From assembly GCA_018818065.1 (NCBI GenBank), contig JAHISV010000009.1, forward strand, positions 1 through 64,000: 64,000 nucleotides of DNA. The letters are read 5' to 3'. Under the pieces are notes generated by a model. That model was not told the DNA's origin and did no database searches. It worked only from the letters and a program-made list of their open reading frames with translations. The DNA comes from Bacteroidota bacterium. Its GTDB lineage: Bacteria > Bacteroidota > Ignavibacteria > Ignavibacteriales > Melioribacteraceae. This document shows, one piece after another, positions 53,556-62,638 of this stretch. Numbering within the stretch: position 1 is the first letter of the stretch; every line of letters starts with the position of its first letter. A program made the translations under genes and the position numbers.

Positions 53556-54848
53556 TTAAAATGCAGTTAAGAAATCCAACTGACTGCTAAAAATTACCAT
53601 TAATGTTCCCATCACCATTATAATTATTGATGGCAGAATGCATGTTCTCAAAAAAGCTGAATAGCTTTCATCCACACCAACAACATCTACAGTAAGACGC
53701 CCGATAAGAGCGGTTGGAGGAAGCGCATCACCAAGAGGCCATATCATACTCATACCAGCAAGTGCAATAATTGGATTTAATCCAATAGTGTTGAATAATA
53801 GAACGAGGGGCACCCCAATAACCGGTGCGGCTCCCCACATAAGTACTGCTTCAGAAAGTGGAAGCACAAAGAACAAAATTCCAAATACAACACTTACCGG
53901 CAAAGTGACTGTTGTAACTGCCAGTAATCCCCTAACCCCCGTTAAAGTCATAATTTCGACGAGTATGCCCACAGCAGTAAGAGTTCCTATTAAAGGTAGA
54001 AGCTGTTTAATAGTATCCCTGGATACTTGCAGAATTTTAATTTTGGTGGGGGAAACAAAATATGATGTTGCACCTGCTATTAGAAACATTAAAGGCAGTC
54101 CTACAATTGGTGATGAGTATGGCAAAAACCTTCCCATTGCTATCAGACCGAAAAAAACCAAAAAAGGTAATGCAATTAATATCCAACTCATCCTTTCAGG
54201 CGGTATTGGCAATTCTTCAAATGCTTCTTCAATGTTTGACTTCTCACCCTTCCAGCCAAGTAAAAACATAGTTATTAATGCACCAAGCACACACGGTATA
54301 AGGAGCGGCAAAAAGAAACCAATATATGGCATGTTAACACCTGCAGCTGTCATCATAGCCCACAAACTTACAGGTGGTGCCGCTGCACTTAAACCGGCGA
54401 CTATAAATATGATTGCAGCAGTTTTAAGCTTGGTTATTCCCATATGGTTTAAAACGACAGAAACCATCCCGCCGGCAATAAGAACAGTAACACTTCCGGC
54501 TCCCGTAAGTGCTCCTGGCACCAACAATATAATTGTCATTAGAACGAGAATAAGAATCCTGTGGTTGTGAAACCTGCTGAGTATTTCTCTTACAGCAAAG
54601 GCTACGCCTCCGGACTCTTTCAAAATATTCATAAAAAATGTGGCGGTAATAAAAATAAGGTTTATATCAAGATATGTTATTGCACCTTCAGCAAAATACC
54701 TGGGCTGCAAACCAAAACCACCTGCAAGGCTTCCGGCGACTGCCGAAAAAAACATTGAAAGTTCTGTGGATACCCTGAACACTTTGGAGACTATATAGAC
54801 CAATACCATTATACCAAGAACAATCTCGGTAAAAGAAAACATGTCCAT
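53556..54848 (-). CDS. ion-transporter-superfamily permease (TRAP large-subunit-like)
   Basis: This 430-aa inner-membrane protein has about 11-12 helices and two related halves. The first contains VPGALTGAGSVTVLIAGG (near 108) and the second IALAGMSMIWPLGDALPPTA (near 366), the re-entrant-loop positions of IT-superfamily carriers such as TRAP DctM or DcuC. The product is a carboxylate or peptide-derived substrate carrier by inference. It lies between DUF6305 (upstream, 13 bp) and the small membrane protein. GGTGG precedes the ATG. No solute-binding protein of TRAP type is nearby, though DUF6305 is exported. Confidence 0.78.
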   Translation of the reverse strand: MDMFSFTEIVLGIMVLVYIVSKVFRVSTELSMFFSAVAGSLAGGFGLQPRYFAEGAITYLDINLIFITATFFMNILKESGGVAFAVREILSRFHNHRILILVLMTIILLVPGALTGAGSVTVLIAGGMVSVVLNHMGITKLKTAAIIFIVAGLSAAAPPVSLWAMMTAAGVNMPYIGFFLPLLIPCVLGALITMFLLGWKGEKSNIEEAFEELPIPPERMSWILIALPFLVFFGLIAMGRFLPYSSPIVGLPLMFLIAGATSYFVSPTKIKILQVSRDTIKQLLPLIGTLTAVGILVEIMTLTGVRGLLAVTTVTLPVSVVFGILFFVLPLSEAVLMWGAAPVIGVPLVLLFNTIGLNPIIALAGMSMIWPLGDALPPTALIGRLTVDVVGVDESYSAFLRTCILPSIIIMVMGTLMVIFSSQLDFLTAF

Positions 54849-54861
54849 GCTTACACCACCA

Positions 54862-55455
54862 TTATTTTTTATAAATTTCTGAAAGCACCTGCGCTAAATC
54901 GAGGTTTTTCTCAAAAGATTTCAGGGGTATCTTTTTATCTTTTGCAATGGCTGTAAATCTTCCATCATCATTTCCATCACTGCGCACAATAATGAGATCT
55001 GCCTGAGGGCATACCAAATCTATCGAAATTTCATCCGAGTTATCTCCCGAATCGGCTCCTTCTGATCTTCTTGCCTTCCCTTCGATGTGAGCAGCAATAA
55101 TTGGAATGTTTTGTTTTTTTGCCTCTTGGATAATAGCTTTAACTCTTTCCAGTTCATCCTTAATTGAAACTCCCGCGGCTCCCATTCCTTTTAAACTAGC
55201 ACCTGTAACTATAATAATTGAGTTGAATTTATTCTTCTTAAGCATATCAGCAGTTGCCCGAAGTTCATACTGAAAATCATATTTATCCCTCTTCATAAAA
55301 ACTTTCATTTTAAGAGCACCAGGGCTTTGACCACAAGAGGTAATTAAAACTGGTTCTTTTATGGCAATTTTTTGTGCGAAATTATTTGTATTGGAAAATG
55401 CTATCATAATTATTGTTATAACGGAAAATGAAACTATCTTACGAAATATTAACAT
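54862..55455 (-). CDS. DUF6305 family exported protein
   Basis: This 197-aa protein has a signal peptide (RKIVSFSVITIIMIAFSNTNNFA), then an alpha/beta domain with VLITSCGQSPGALKMKVFMK, VTGASLKGMGAAGVSIKDE, AHIEGKARRSEGADSGDNSD and IVRSDGNDDGRF. The pattern matches DUF6305, whose function is unknown. I start at the ATG at 55455 with GGAG five bases upstream; a GTG at 55461 overlaps that site. It is the first gene of the four-gene operon with the permease. As an exported Rossmann-like protein it could act as a substrate-binding or amidohydrolase partner for the permease. Confidence 0.78.
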   Translation of the reverse strand: MLIFRKIVSFSVITIIMIAFSNTNNFAQKIAIKEPVLITSCGQSPGALKMKVFMKRDKYDFQYELRATADMLKKNKFNSIIIVTGASLKGMGAAGVSIKDELERVKAIIQEAKKQNIPIIAAHIEGKARRSEGADSGDNSDEISIDLVCPQADLIIVRSDGNDDGRFTAIAKDKKIPLKSFEKNLDLAQVLSEIYKK

Positions 55456-55591
55456 GTCCACTCCTTTTTTGATAAAATAGAGGAAAACTTACTATTGAAA
55501 CTAAATTTTATTAGCGAGCATGTCAAGTTATTCGTGAGAGCCGTCTTTTCAGGTAAATTCGTTAGGTTGGTGAAATACGGAAGAAAAAGAA

Positions 55592-55631
55592 AACCGGAGT
55601 AACTAAAAATAAATTTTAATCATCTCCGGTT
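55592..55631 (-). terminator. terminator downstream of 55663-56058
   Basis: On the minus strand, a stem AACCGGAG / CTCCGGTT with a 24-base AT-rich loop is followed by TTCTTTTTCTT. It separates this gene from the DUF6305 operon. Confidence 0.7.
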
Positions 55632-55662
55632 CTATTCAGAAAAAATAATATTAAATTATATT

Positions 55663-56058
55663 TTATCCTTCTTCATCAGAATCGTGTTCGGCTTCATTAG
55701 GATCAAAAACATAAAACTCATAAACACCCTCATTATTGTAAATCTCGAGGACGCATTTATCAAACAGAGCTAAACCATTGCTGGAAACAACGTTTCCTTC
55801 CTGATCAACAATCAGAAGGTTCCAGAGGGCATCCCCCTTTACATTCAGTGAAACGTCCAAATCTTTTTCAAATTTGAGGACTTTTTTCCCTAGAAGATTT
55901 TTACCCCATTGCTCGTTTTCTGATTGAGTTAGATAAACTTCCTTAATTTGATAATCAGAGGTATTAAAAATTTTCACTGTAATCTTTTGGGCGTTTACAT
56001 GTCCGGGAGTTACAATTAAAAATAATAGTGCCACAAATAAGAACTTTAAAAAGTTCAC
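55663..56058 (-). CDS. small exported acidic protein, unknown
   Basis: This 131-aa protein has a signal peptide (FLKFLFVALLFLIVTPGHVNA) and a compact beta-rich domain (KITVKIFNTSDYQIKEVYL, WNLLIVDQEGNVVSSNG) ending in a very acidic tail (DPNEAEHDSDEEG). I start at the GTG at 56058, with GGAGG just upstream; a longer frame to 56103 would hide the signal. It is monocistronic, with its own terminator. No family recognised. Confidence 0.65.
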   Translation of the reverse strand: MNFLKFLFVALLFLIVTPGHVNAQKITVKIFNTSDYQIKEVYLTQSENEQWGKNLLGKKVLKFEKDLDVSLNVKGDALWNLLIVDQEGNVVSSNGLALFDKCVLEIYNNEGVYEFYVFDPNEAEHDSDEEG

Positions 56059-56258
56059 CACTCCTCCATAAAATTTTAGATTCAAACATTGGAAACAATT
56101 CACTGATTAGCAAGTATCCAAAATGACTATTTTTATAGCCTTAAAAGTGCCTATAAGTATACCCCATTGGGGTTATGAATACCGATCATGTCAATGTAAT
56201 CTCAAATTATCACTCAAAAATTTCAAACAATAAAAAAGTTCTTAGAATCAATAACTTC

Positions 56259-57275
56259 TTAGTAACTATGTTCATCAAGAACAACTTTCCCCTTGAAAGC
56301 CCTATATATAAAAATTGTATATCCTATTACCATGGGCATCCCGATTAATGCCATAATTAACATAGTTTCCAATGTTCTAGGCGTGGAGGAAGCATTATAA
56401 ATTGTAAGACTATAATCCAAATTTGTTATTGACGGGACCAATCTTGGGAAGAGAGACAAGCCAACTAGCCCTATCATAGAAGCAATAACAAGAGAGGATG
56501 CAATAAAAGCACGCCCATATTTTTCAGCTTTGGCCGCAACCGGGATATACAAAATTGATATGATAAGAAGTATAAACAGGATATAAAATAATGGATTGTT
56601 AATAATCCCCACGAACAGGTATTTTGCCTCAAATATTGTATATAGTGTTAGAATAAAATATGCTGTTACAAATGCTATCCATACTTTTGGAATAATTTTT
56701 GAATTTCGCTCTTGCTGGGCTCCGGTAGTTTTCATTGCCAAATATATTGCACCGTGCATAACAAAAAATATTAAACTCAGTATACCAACTAAAACAGAGT
56801 AGGGATTAAGTAACTGAAAGAAATTTCCTGTAAATAGTCCATTCTCATTTAATGGAATACCTCTGAGAATATTTCCGATTGCCACGCCATATAGTATTGC
56901 AGGCAACAGGCTTCCAATAACAAAAGCAAAATCCCAATATCTTCTCCACTTCGGAGAATCGACCTTTCCCCTGAATTCCAATGAAACTGCACGAAAAATT
57001 AAGGCAAAAAGAAGCAACATAAAAGCGAGGTAAAACCCGCTAAATACAGTAGCATATACTATTGGGAAAGCCGCGAACAAGGCACCGCCGGCTGTTAGAA
57101 GCCAGACTTCATTTCCATCCCAAACAGGTCCTATTGCATTTATGCTGGTTCGTTTTTCATTTTCATTTTTGGTGAAAAAATGAAGTATTCCAACTCCAAG
57201 GTCAAATCCATCAAGGATTGCATATCCAACTAAAAGTATGGCGACAAGTAAGAACCAAATGATATTTAAATCCAT
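56259..57275 (-). CDS. cydB: cytochrome bd ubiquinol oxidase subunit II
   Basis: This 338-aa membrane protein has about eight helices and the CydB motif GYAILDGFDLGVGIL (17-31), followed by NAIGPVWDGNEVWLLTAGG (46-64), both diagnostic. Length is typical. Its start shares one base with the cydA stop (TAATG), with GGAGG inside the cydA end. With CydA it forms the quinol-oxidising terminal oxidase used at low oxygen. No CydX-type small subunit is visible directly downstream. Confidence 0.95.
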   Translation of the reverse strand: MDLNIIWFLLVAILLVGYAILDGFDLGVGILHFFTKNENEKRTSINAIGPVWDGNEVWLLTAGGALFAAFPIVYATVFSGFYLAFMLLLFALIFRAVSLEFRGKVDSPKWRRYWDFAFVIGSLLPAILYGVAIGNILRGIPLNENGLFTGNFFQLLNPYSVLVGILSLIFFVMHGAIYLAMKTTGAQQERNSKIIPKVWIAFVTAYFILTLYTIFEAKYLFVGIINNPLFYILFILLIISILYIPVAAKAEKYGRAFIASSLVIASMIGLVGLSLFPRLVPSITNLDYSLTIYNASSTPRTLETMLIMALIGMPMVIGYTIFIYRAFKGKVVLDEHSY

Positions 57276-58615
57276 TACAAACCTCCTTCTGATACATGTA
57301 AAGCTTCCGGACCAGCCAATACCTTTTTCCTTAGAATAAAGATGTATAAAGATCCAAGAAGAAGGTAAATAATAGCAAACATGATAATTGATATTAATAT
57401 TTCTATTGCCGGGACGGTAACCGAAATGGCATCACTTGTTCTCAGAAACTTATATACAATCCATGGCTGTCTGCCAACTTCAGCAGTTATCCAACCTAAT
57501 TGACAGGCAAATAGCGGCAGTGGAATTGACCATATCATAATCTTAAGAGTCCTTTTACTCTCCCAGAGTTTATCCTTCCACATTAAAAATGCGGCCCAGC
57601 TCATTAGTGTAATAAAATACATCCCAAGCACAACCATATTATGAAAAGAGACAAACGTTAACCAAAGAGGTGGAATTTCGTCCTCCGGAAATTCATCAAT
57701 ACCCTGGATCTTTGCATTTACATCACCAAAAGCTAACCAACTTAATAATCCCGGTATTTCGATAGTGCCCTTCAGTTCCGGTGGTTCATCTGTTGGAATG
57801 GCAAAAAGAACAAGTGGTACAGAGTGGTCCGTTGAATATAATCCCTCGATTGCTGCAAATTTTTCAGGCTGGGTTTGAGCCACTTGCTTTGTATGCTCAT
57901 GCCCAAAGGGAAATAGTTCTAATAATGAAGCAACAAGTCCTACAATAACAGCAACTTTCATAGCTGATTTTGCAAATTCCAGATCTCTGTTTTTATAAAG
58001 ATAGTATGCGCTTATACCTGCCATCATAAAAGCACCTGATATAATAGCTGCGTCAAATGTGTGCCAAAAACGAACCATGGTTGAAGGATTGAAAACCGCA
58101 TCCCAAAAACTGGTCAGTTCTGCCCTTCCAAGAGTTTCATTTATTGTGAAACCGGCTGGGGTTTGCTGCCAAGAATTTGCTACTAGTATCCAGAAGGCTG
58201 ACATTGTTGAACCTACTGCTACCATAAGTCCACTGAACCAATGTACTCCTTTAGAAACTTTATTTCTTCCAAATAAATAAAGTCCTAAAAACCCTGACTC
58301 AAGGAAGAATGCGAAAATTCCCTCAGCGGCCAAAGGTGCACCAAAAATATCCCCTACAAACTTGGAGTACTCCGCCCAGTTTGTACCAAACTGAAATTCC
58401 ATTACAATACCAGTAGCAACCCCAACAGCAAATGTTAGCGCCAATACTTTGCCAAAAAACATTCCTATCTTCTCATAGATTTCGCTCTTTTTCTTCCAGC
58501 CAATGGTCTCAACTATTACTAAAAGCCAGGCAAGTCCTATTGATAAAGGGGGGAAAAAGAAATGGAATCCAATGGTCATTGCAAATTGAATTCTTGCCAG
58601 TATGACAGCATCCAT
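57275..58615 (-). CDS. cydA: cytochrome bd ubiquinol oxidase subunit I
   Basis: This 446-aa subunit has His18 in FHFFFPPLSIGLAW (haem b595 ligand position), the Glu pair in FAFFLESGFLGLY (about 100-107), the haem b558 His/Met region and the GRQPWIVYKFLRTSDAIS block near 378. The Q-loop is of the short type. It carries out quinol oxidation and oxygen reduction without proton pumping. AGAG precedes the ATG at 58615. A perfect 14-bp palindrome lies about 130 bp upstream and may be its operator. It is first in a cydAB operon. Confidence 0.95.
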   Translation of the reverse strand: MDAVILARIQFAMTIGFHFFFPPLSIGLAWLLVIVETIGWKKKSEIYEKIGMFFGKVLALTFAVGVATGIVMEFQFGTNWAEYSKFVGDIFGAPLAAEGIFAFFLESGFLGLYLFGRNKVSKGVHWFSGLMVAVGSTMSAFWILVANSWQQTPAGFTINETLGRAELTSFWDAVFNPSTMVRFWHTFDAAIISGAFMMAGISAYYLYKNRDLEFAKSAMKVAVIVGLVASLLELFPFGHEHTKQVAQTQPEKFAAIEGLYSTDHSVPLVLFAIPTDEPPELKGTIEIPGLLSWLAFGDVNAKIQGIDEFPEDEIPPLWLTFVSFHNMVVLGMYFITLMSWAAFLMWKDKLWESKRTLKIMIWSIPLPLFACQLGWITAEVGRQPWIVYKFLRTSDAISVTVPAIEILISIIMFAIIYLLLGSLYIFILRKKVLAGPEALHVSEGGL

Positions 58616-58746
58616 GAATAACTCTCCATTTATGTATATTAAAGTTTTTTTTCATCAAAAATAATTACGAAAACAAAATGAACATCATTAGAATGCCTCA
58701 ATATTAACCAGGACTTTTCAAAAGGATATTATGTTATCCTAAACGT

Positions 58747-58760
58747 TTATGTTAACATAA
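58747..58760. promoter_or_regulatory. 14-bp perfect palindrome upstream of cydA, candidate operator
   Basis: TTATGTTAACATAA is perfectly self-complementary and lies 132 bp upstream of the cydA ATG, in the 204-bp gap between cydA and the SGNH gene. Its size and AT-rich symmetry suit a dimeric redox regulator (CRP/FNR or Rex type), but it matches none of the textbook consensus sequences exactly. Confidence 0.4.
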
Positions 58761-58819
58761 GATTATAAGAAAGGATTTTCAACTTTACGATATTCTATCC
58801 ACTTATCTTTGACAAGGGG

Positions 58820-59647
58820 CTAATTATTGTTCCAAAGGGCAAGACTATCCAGAACTGTGCTGGAAGCAGTTTGTTGAGCAGATATACCAAAGGTTTCGCT
58901 TAAACCGTTATAGTAATTTGTACTAATGTTCTCCTTAAATATTGTTGAATAAAACACACAAGCCGTAATATACGCACCATAAATACTCGGGTGCGCACCA
59001 TCGTTTGGTTCATGCAATTGAATAGTGTTATCGTTTCTGAAAACATTTCCCCAGGCAACCGCAACTGGTGCAATAATGGGGTGGGTTCCCATTTGTCGGG
59101 CAAAGCTAATTGAACCCCGCTTCACTCTTTCCGTCATGGCTAAAAAAGTGTCATTTCTATCATAAGTTTCATCTCCCCCTTCGTATGCTTGTTCCATAAA
59201 TAATACAGTTTTTGCCTGTGGTTGATAATAGTGTATAATACTATCCATCATTACTGCTTTGGGGAGGTGCTGCCATAATCTGTCTTCAGATTCCATTATC
59301 AGTTGAAATTGTTGAAAAACTATATAGTCCCATGCCTGGGCCCTGAGTTTTTGATGCGTGGTTGAATCGTTCACAAAAAATGTTACCTGTTTTCCGCCGG
59401 CAATTGATTGATCAACATAAACCTCTTTACCAGATCTTGTAGCCAAAGAATCGAATACTTGCGGCATATTATGGTAATAGGTATAACTGTTGCCAATAAA
59501 TAATATTTTAATCGCATTTCCCAGGTTATCGGGATCTACATTGCCGGGATCTATTGATTTTTCAGAGCACCCGGCAAAACCAATAAGCAAAACAAATAGA
59601 ATAAAAACAGATTTGAATAAAGTTTTCAAAATAGTATCCCTAATCAT
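58820..59647 (-). CDS. SGNH-hydrolase-like lipoprotein B
   Basis: This 275-aa protein has a lipoprotein signal (TLFKSVFILFVLLIGFAGC, Cys near 27) and an SGNH/GDSL-like fold. Block I is LFIGNSYTYYHNMP (Ser near 53) and block V is DGAHPSIYGAYI (Asp and His near 218-221). DUF4886 is a possible alternative family name. SGNH enzymes hydrolyse esters, often acetyl groups on polysaccharides. It is a paralogue of the upstream gene, which overlaps it by eight bases, so the two are co-expressed. The substrate is unknown. Confidence 0.78.
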   Translation of the reverse strand: MIRDTILKTLFKSVFILFVLLIGFAGCSEKSIDPGNVDPDNLGNAIKILFIGNSYTYYHNMPQVFDSLATRSGKEVYVDQSIAGGKQVTFFVNDSTTHQKLRAQAWDYIVFQQFQLIMESEDRLWQHLPKAVMMDSIIHYYQPQAKTVLFMEQAYEGGDETYDRNDTFLAMTERVKRGSISFARQMGTHPIIAPVAVAWGNVFRNDNTIQLHEPNDGAHPSIYGAYITACVFYSTIFKENISTNYYNGLSETFGISAQQTASSTVLDSLALWNNN

Positions 59648-60473
59648 TTTGCCACTTTTCTAAATTCTCCAAAACAACCTTTGAGGCAAGAGTCTGCATT
59701 TTCTGTGCAACGACAGGAACGAGTTCATGATAGTATTCAACGTTCACCGGTTCCTTGAATATTGATGCAAAAAAGGTACAAGCGGTTGCGTAGGCACCCT
59801 CAACACTTGCATGATAACCATCAGGCATATGCAGATGAACATTTCGCGAATTTACTTTCTGGAATTCTCCCCAAACTGCCGCAACAGGAGCAATTGGAGT
59901 TTTAATTGGCATTCTTTCTGCCCACTCAACGGACCCCTCAATAACTCTCTCTGTCATTAACTCAAAGTTATCATGAGGGCTATAGGTATCATCTCCCTTC
60001 TTGAACGCCTGTTCCATAAAGAACATTACTTTTGTATTTGGATTGTTTTCTAGAATGAGTTGTTCAAATTCTATAGAGACATCAAGATGATGAAAGCGGC
60101 TTATTTCATTACTGACTATATATTGCGACTGTGGAATTATTACTATATCCCACTTTCTTTGATGCAATTTGCTTAAAGTTGCAAGATCGTGAAGAAAATA
60201 TGGCAATCTTTTATTGTAGGTTTGAGCAGAATCAACATAAACATCATCCTTGCCTGAACTAGCAACTAACTCTGCAAAGATACCCGGCATATTATGAAAA
60301 CCTGTGTAGCTGTTACCTATAAACAAAATTTCGAGTTGGTCTTGAGGTTCCGGGAATTCATTATCAATAATGTCATCAACAACTGGCTCAATCCCTTCTT
60401 CGCCTTGACATCCAAAGAATGCAAAAAGAAAGAGTGTATAAAAGAAAATGATAAGCAGAGTAGACTTTCTCAT
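59640..60473 (-). CDS. SGNH-hydrolase-like lipoprotein A
   Basis: This 277-aa lipoprotein has a signal (LLIIFFYTLFLFAFFGC, Cys near 23) and the same layout as its downstream paralogue: LFIGNSYTGFHNMPGIF, VMFFMEQAFKKGDDTY, PIAPVAAVWGEF and MPDGYHASVEGAYATA (catalytic Asp/His, with YHAS in place of AHPS). I chose the ATG at 60473 with a GGGGGGG tract upstream; a frame to 60485 has no better site. The two proteins differ enough to suggest an old duplication and perhaps different ester substrates. Confidence 0.78.
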   Translation of the reverse strand: MRKSTLLIIFFYTLFLFAFFGCQGEEGIEPVVDDIIDNEFPEPQDQLEILFIGNSYTGFHNMPGIFAELVASSGKDDVYVDSAQTYNKRLPYFLHDLATLSKLHQRKWDIVIIPQSQYIVSNEISRFHHLDVSIEFEQLILENNPNTKVMFFMEQAFKKGDDTYSPHDNFELMTERVIEGSVEWAERMPIKTPIAPVAAVWGEFQKVNSRNVHLHMPDGYHASVEGAYATACTFFASIFKEPVNVEYYHELVPVVAQKMQTLASKVVLENLEKWQND

Positions 60474-60573
60474 GGACCCCCCCATTCAGAAGTATATTAT
60501 TCAAATATTGTAGTGTAAATATGAATATTGAAGCATTGTTAAAAAAGTGAGAAATAAATGCCTAATTTTTGAG

Positions 60574-61122
60574 CTAACTTTTAGGTGCGTGGTACGTCCT
60601 AATAGCATCGAGTGTTTTTCTGCTTTTTACTTTCGGTAAGTCATCTTCAGAATAGCCAATACTAATAACAACATCTACTTGAACGGCCTTGGGGAGTCCA
60701 AGAATTTTCTTTATGTTTTTTTCGTTGAACCAGCCTATCCAACAAGTTCCGAGACCCAGTTCCGCTGCCCTTAATGTAAGGTGATCACATGCTATCCCAA
60801 TATCTAACAAACTGTATTTAACATCTCTAAGTGTCCCTGCAAGGCGTGCAGCGTATCTGGATTTCTCTCTAAGTACAACAATCAAAACTGGAGCTGAAAA
60901 GGCAAACTTATTCAAAGAATATAATCCGGTCATAGATTTTTCAACTATTTCATTTTTTGTTTTTGGATCATCAACAATTATGAATGACCAGGGTTGAGAA
61001 TTACAAGCAGAGGGAGCCATGCGAGCTGCTTCAACACACTCATCAATTAAATCGCGTGAGATTTTTTTATCAATATATCGTCGTGTACTCTTTCTAAGTT
61101 TTACTAATTCCATAAAATCCAT
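60574..61122 (-). CDS. nitroreductase family protein
   Basis: This 182-aa FMN-dependent oxidoreductase has an N-terminal LRKSTRRYIDKKIS flavin-phosphate motif, AARMAPSACNSQPWSFIIVDD (about 33-53) and LGLGTCWIGWFNEKNIKKIL (about 128-147). Length is typical. It probably reduces nitro groups, quinones or similar with NAD(P)H. It is monocistronic on the minus strand, between a transporter and the SGNH genes. Confidence 0.92.
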   Translation of the reverse strand: MDFMELVKLRKSTRRYIDKKISRDLIDECVEAARMAPSACNSQPWSFIIVDDPKTKNEIVEKSMTGLYSLNKFAFSAPVLIVVLREKSRYAARLAGTLRDVKYSLLDIGIACDHLTLRAAELGLGTCWIGWFNEKNIKKILGLPKAVQVDVVISIGYSEDDLPKVKSRKTLDAIRTYHAPKS

Positions 61123-61252
61123 AACACCACCACTAAAATTTGTCTGTTAAACTAAGAAAAATAAGTATTGACAACAGAGTTGTAATCAATTCTTTAAATT
61201 AAGTTAAGTACTCTTCTCAAAAAGATTAATAATCAACCAATTTGTTGACTGA

Positions 61253-62524
61253 TTAATTCTCTTTATATACTCTTATTTTTTTAAGAATATCCTTCATCAA
61301 TATAAAATCGTTATTCACCAATGGTTTAGACCATATTCCAATACTAAGAATATAAGATAAAGTAACTAATACAAACATCATCCCAAATCTTAACCCAAAT
61401 AAATCGCCAAGTCCTCCTACTACTAACTGTACTACAGCCCCGCCCATTATTCCTGTACAAAGTATCCCGGAAAATGCCCCATGATGCTTATCAAGGGAAT
61501 TTAATCCAAGACTGAATATTACAGACCACATGATTGAAATTGTAAAACCTAATGTTGGTAGTCCATATAATGCCATATCTGCAGAACCAACAAGAGAGAT
61601 AAACAGAAGGAATATAGACACAACGCTAAATGAAACCAAAATCTTTCGGCTATCCCAAAGTTTTAGAAGTAATAACCCGAGTAAACACCCAAATAGCATC
61701 AGTAGCCAAAAATATGATACCGCCGAAGCACCTGAAGTCTCGGGATTGAACCCATGATACTCATAGAGAAATTGTGACATCCAATATGATATGCCCTGCT
61801 CGGTACCAACATAAGCGAAAATACCAAAGAAATATGCAATCACGGTTTTATTTTTAAATAGTTTTTTGTTGTCCTCCCAGGAACCAGACTTCTCACCTTC
61901 TGCTAACTCAACCTTTGGCAGTCTAAAAAATACGATTACAACAACCATAACAGCACTAACAACACCAAATACCCAATAGAGTGAAACCCATTGCAAGTTT
62001 TCTGGGACGAGACTTTTCAGTGTCACGATCAAAAAGTCATCAGCGCCATTTCTCATATTTAGTACTATGTAGCTATAGACGAGAGGGGCAACATACGAAG
62101 CTCCACCGAAGAATAACTGAGCCAGAACTGAATTAAACGCAAAATTCTCTTCGCCTCCTGCTACCCTTAGTAAGGGATTTATTGATACTTGCAGCATGGC
62201 CATACCGGTACCAATCATGAACAAGGAAACCGTGTAAACAGGAAAGTATGGGAATAAAGCAAAGATGAACGCACCCAGGGAAGCCAGAACAAACGCTGCT
62301 ACCATAACAGCTTTTTCTTTATACTTTTCAACTAAAACACCCGCCGGGATTGACATTACACCATAGGCAATGAAAAACGCAAAGGGCAGGAACGCCGCCA
62401 TTGTTAATGATAAATCATATCCTTTAATAATTTCAGGACCGAGCGGACCTAAAATATTAGTAAGGAAGGAGATTACAAAAAAGATTAATACCACCAATCC
62501 GACAACAAAATAATTTCGTTTCAT
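61253..62524 (-). CDS. MFS transporter, FucP/sugar-like
   Basis: This 423-aa membrane protein has 12 predicted helices. The loop 2-3 motif GVLVEKYKEKAVMVAA (about 69-84) and GTGMAMLQVSINPLLRVAGG (about 107-126) recall FucP-type sugar/H+ symporters (IN-P-L-LR motif). I start at the ATG at 62524, preceded by GAGGGA; the frame to 62581 has no ribosome site. It is monocistronic. The substrate, probably a sugar, is inferred from family only. Confidence 0.85.
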   Translation of the reverse strand: MKRNYFVVGLVVLIFFVISFLTNILGPLGPEIIKGYDLSLTMAAFLPFAFFIAYGVMSIPAGVLVEKYKEKAVMVAAFVLASLGAFIFALFPYFPVYTVSLFMIGTGMAMLQVSINPLLRVAGGEENFAFNSVLAQLFFGGASYVAPLVYSYIVLNMRNGADDFLIVTLKSLVPENLQWVSLYWVFGVVSAVMVVVIVFFRLPKVELAEGEKSGSWEDNKKLFKNKTVIAYFFGIFAYVGTEQGISYWMSQFLYEYHGFNPETSGASAVSYFWLLMLFGCLLGLLLLKLWDSRKILVSFSVVSIFLLFISLVGSADMALYGLPTLGFTISIMWSVIFSLGLNSLDKHHGAFSGILCTGIMGGAVVQLVVGGLGDLFGLRFGMMFVLVTLSYILSIGIWSKPLVNNDFILMKDILKKIRVYKEN

Positions 62525-62638
62525 GATCTTCCCTCTCAGCAATATGATTATCGATACAATTTCGTTTCCCGCGGAGAACAAAAGAGCCGCACTTTCATTT
62601 CGAAGATTTGAAAATATAGACTAACAGAAGATATTAAT

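Noticed and set aside
53788..54570. 260-codon open frame on the plus strand
   Set aside because: It lies antisense to the clear permease gene, has no ribosome site and a composition that mirrors the membrane helices of the other strand.
56159..56176. ACCCCATTGGGGT as an operator
   Set aside because: A five-base symmetry in the gap between cydB and a small gene is too short to support a named function.
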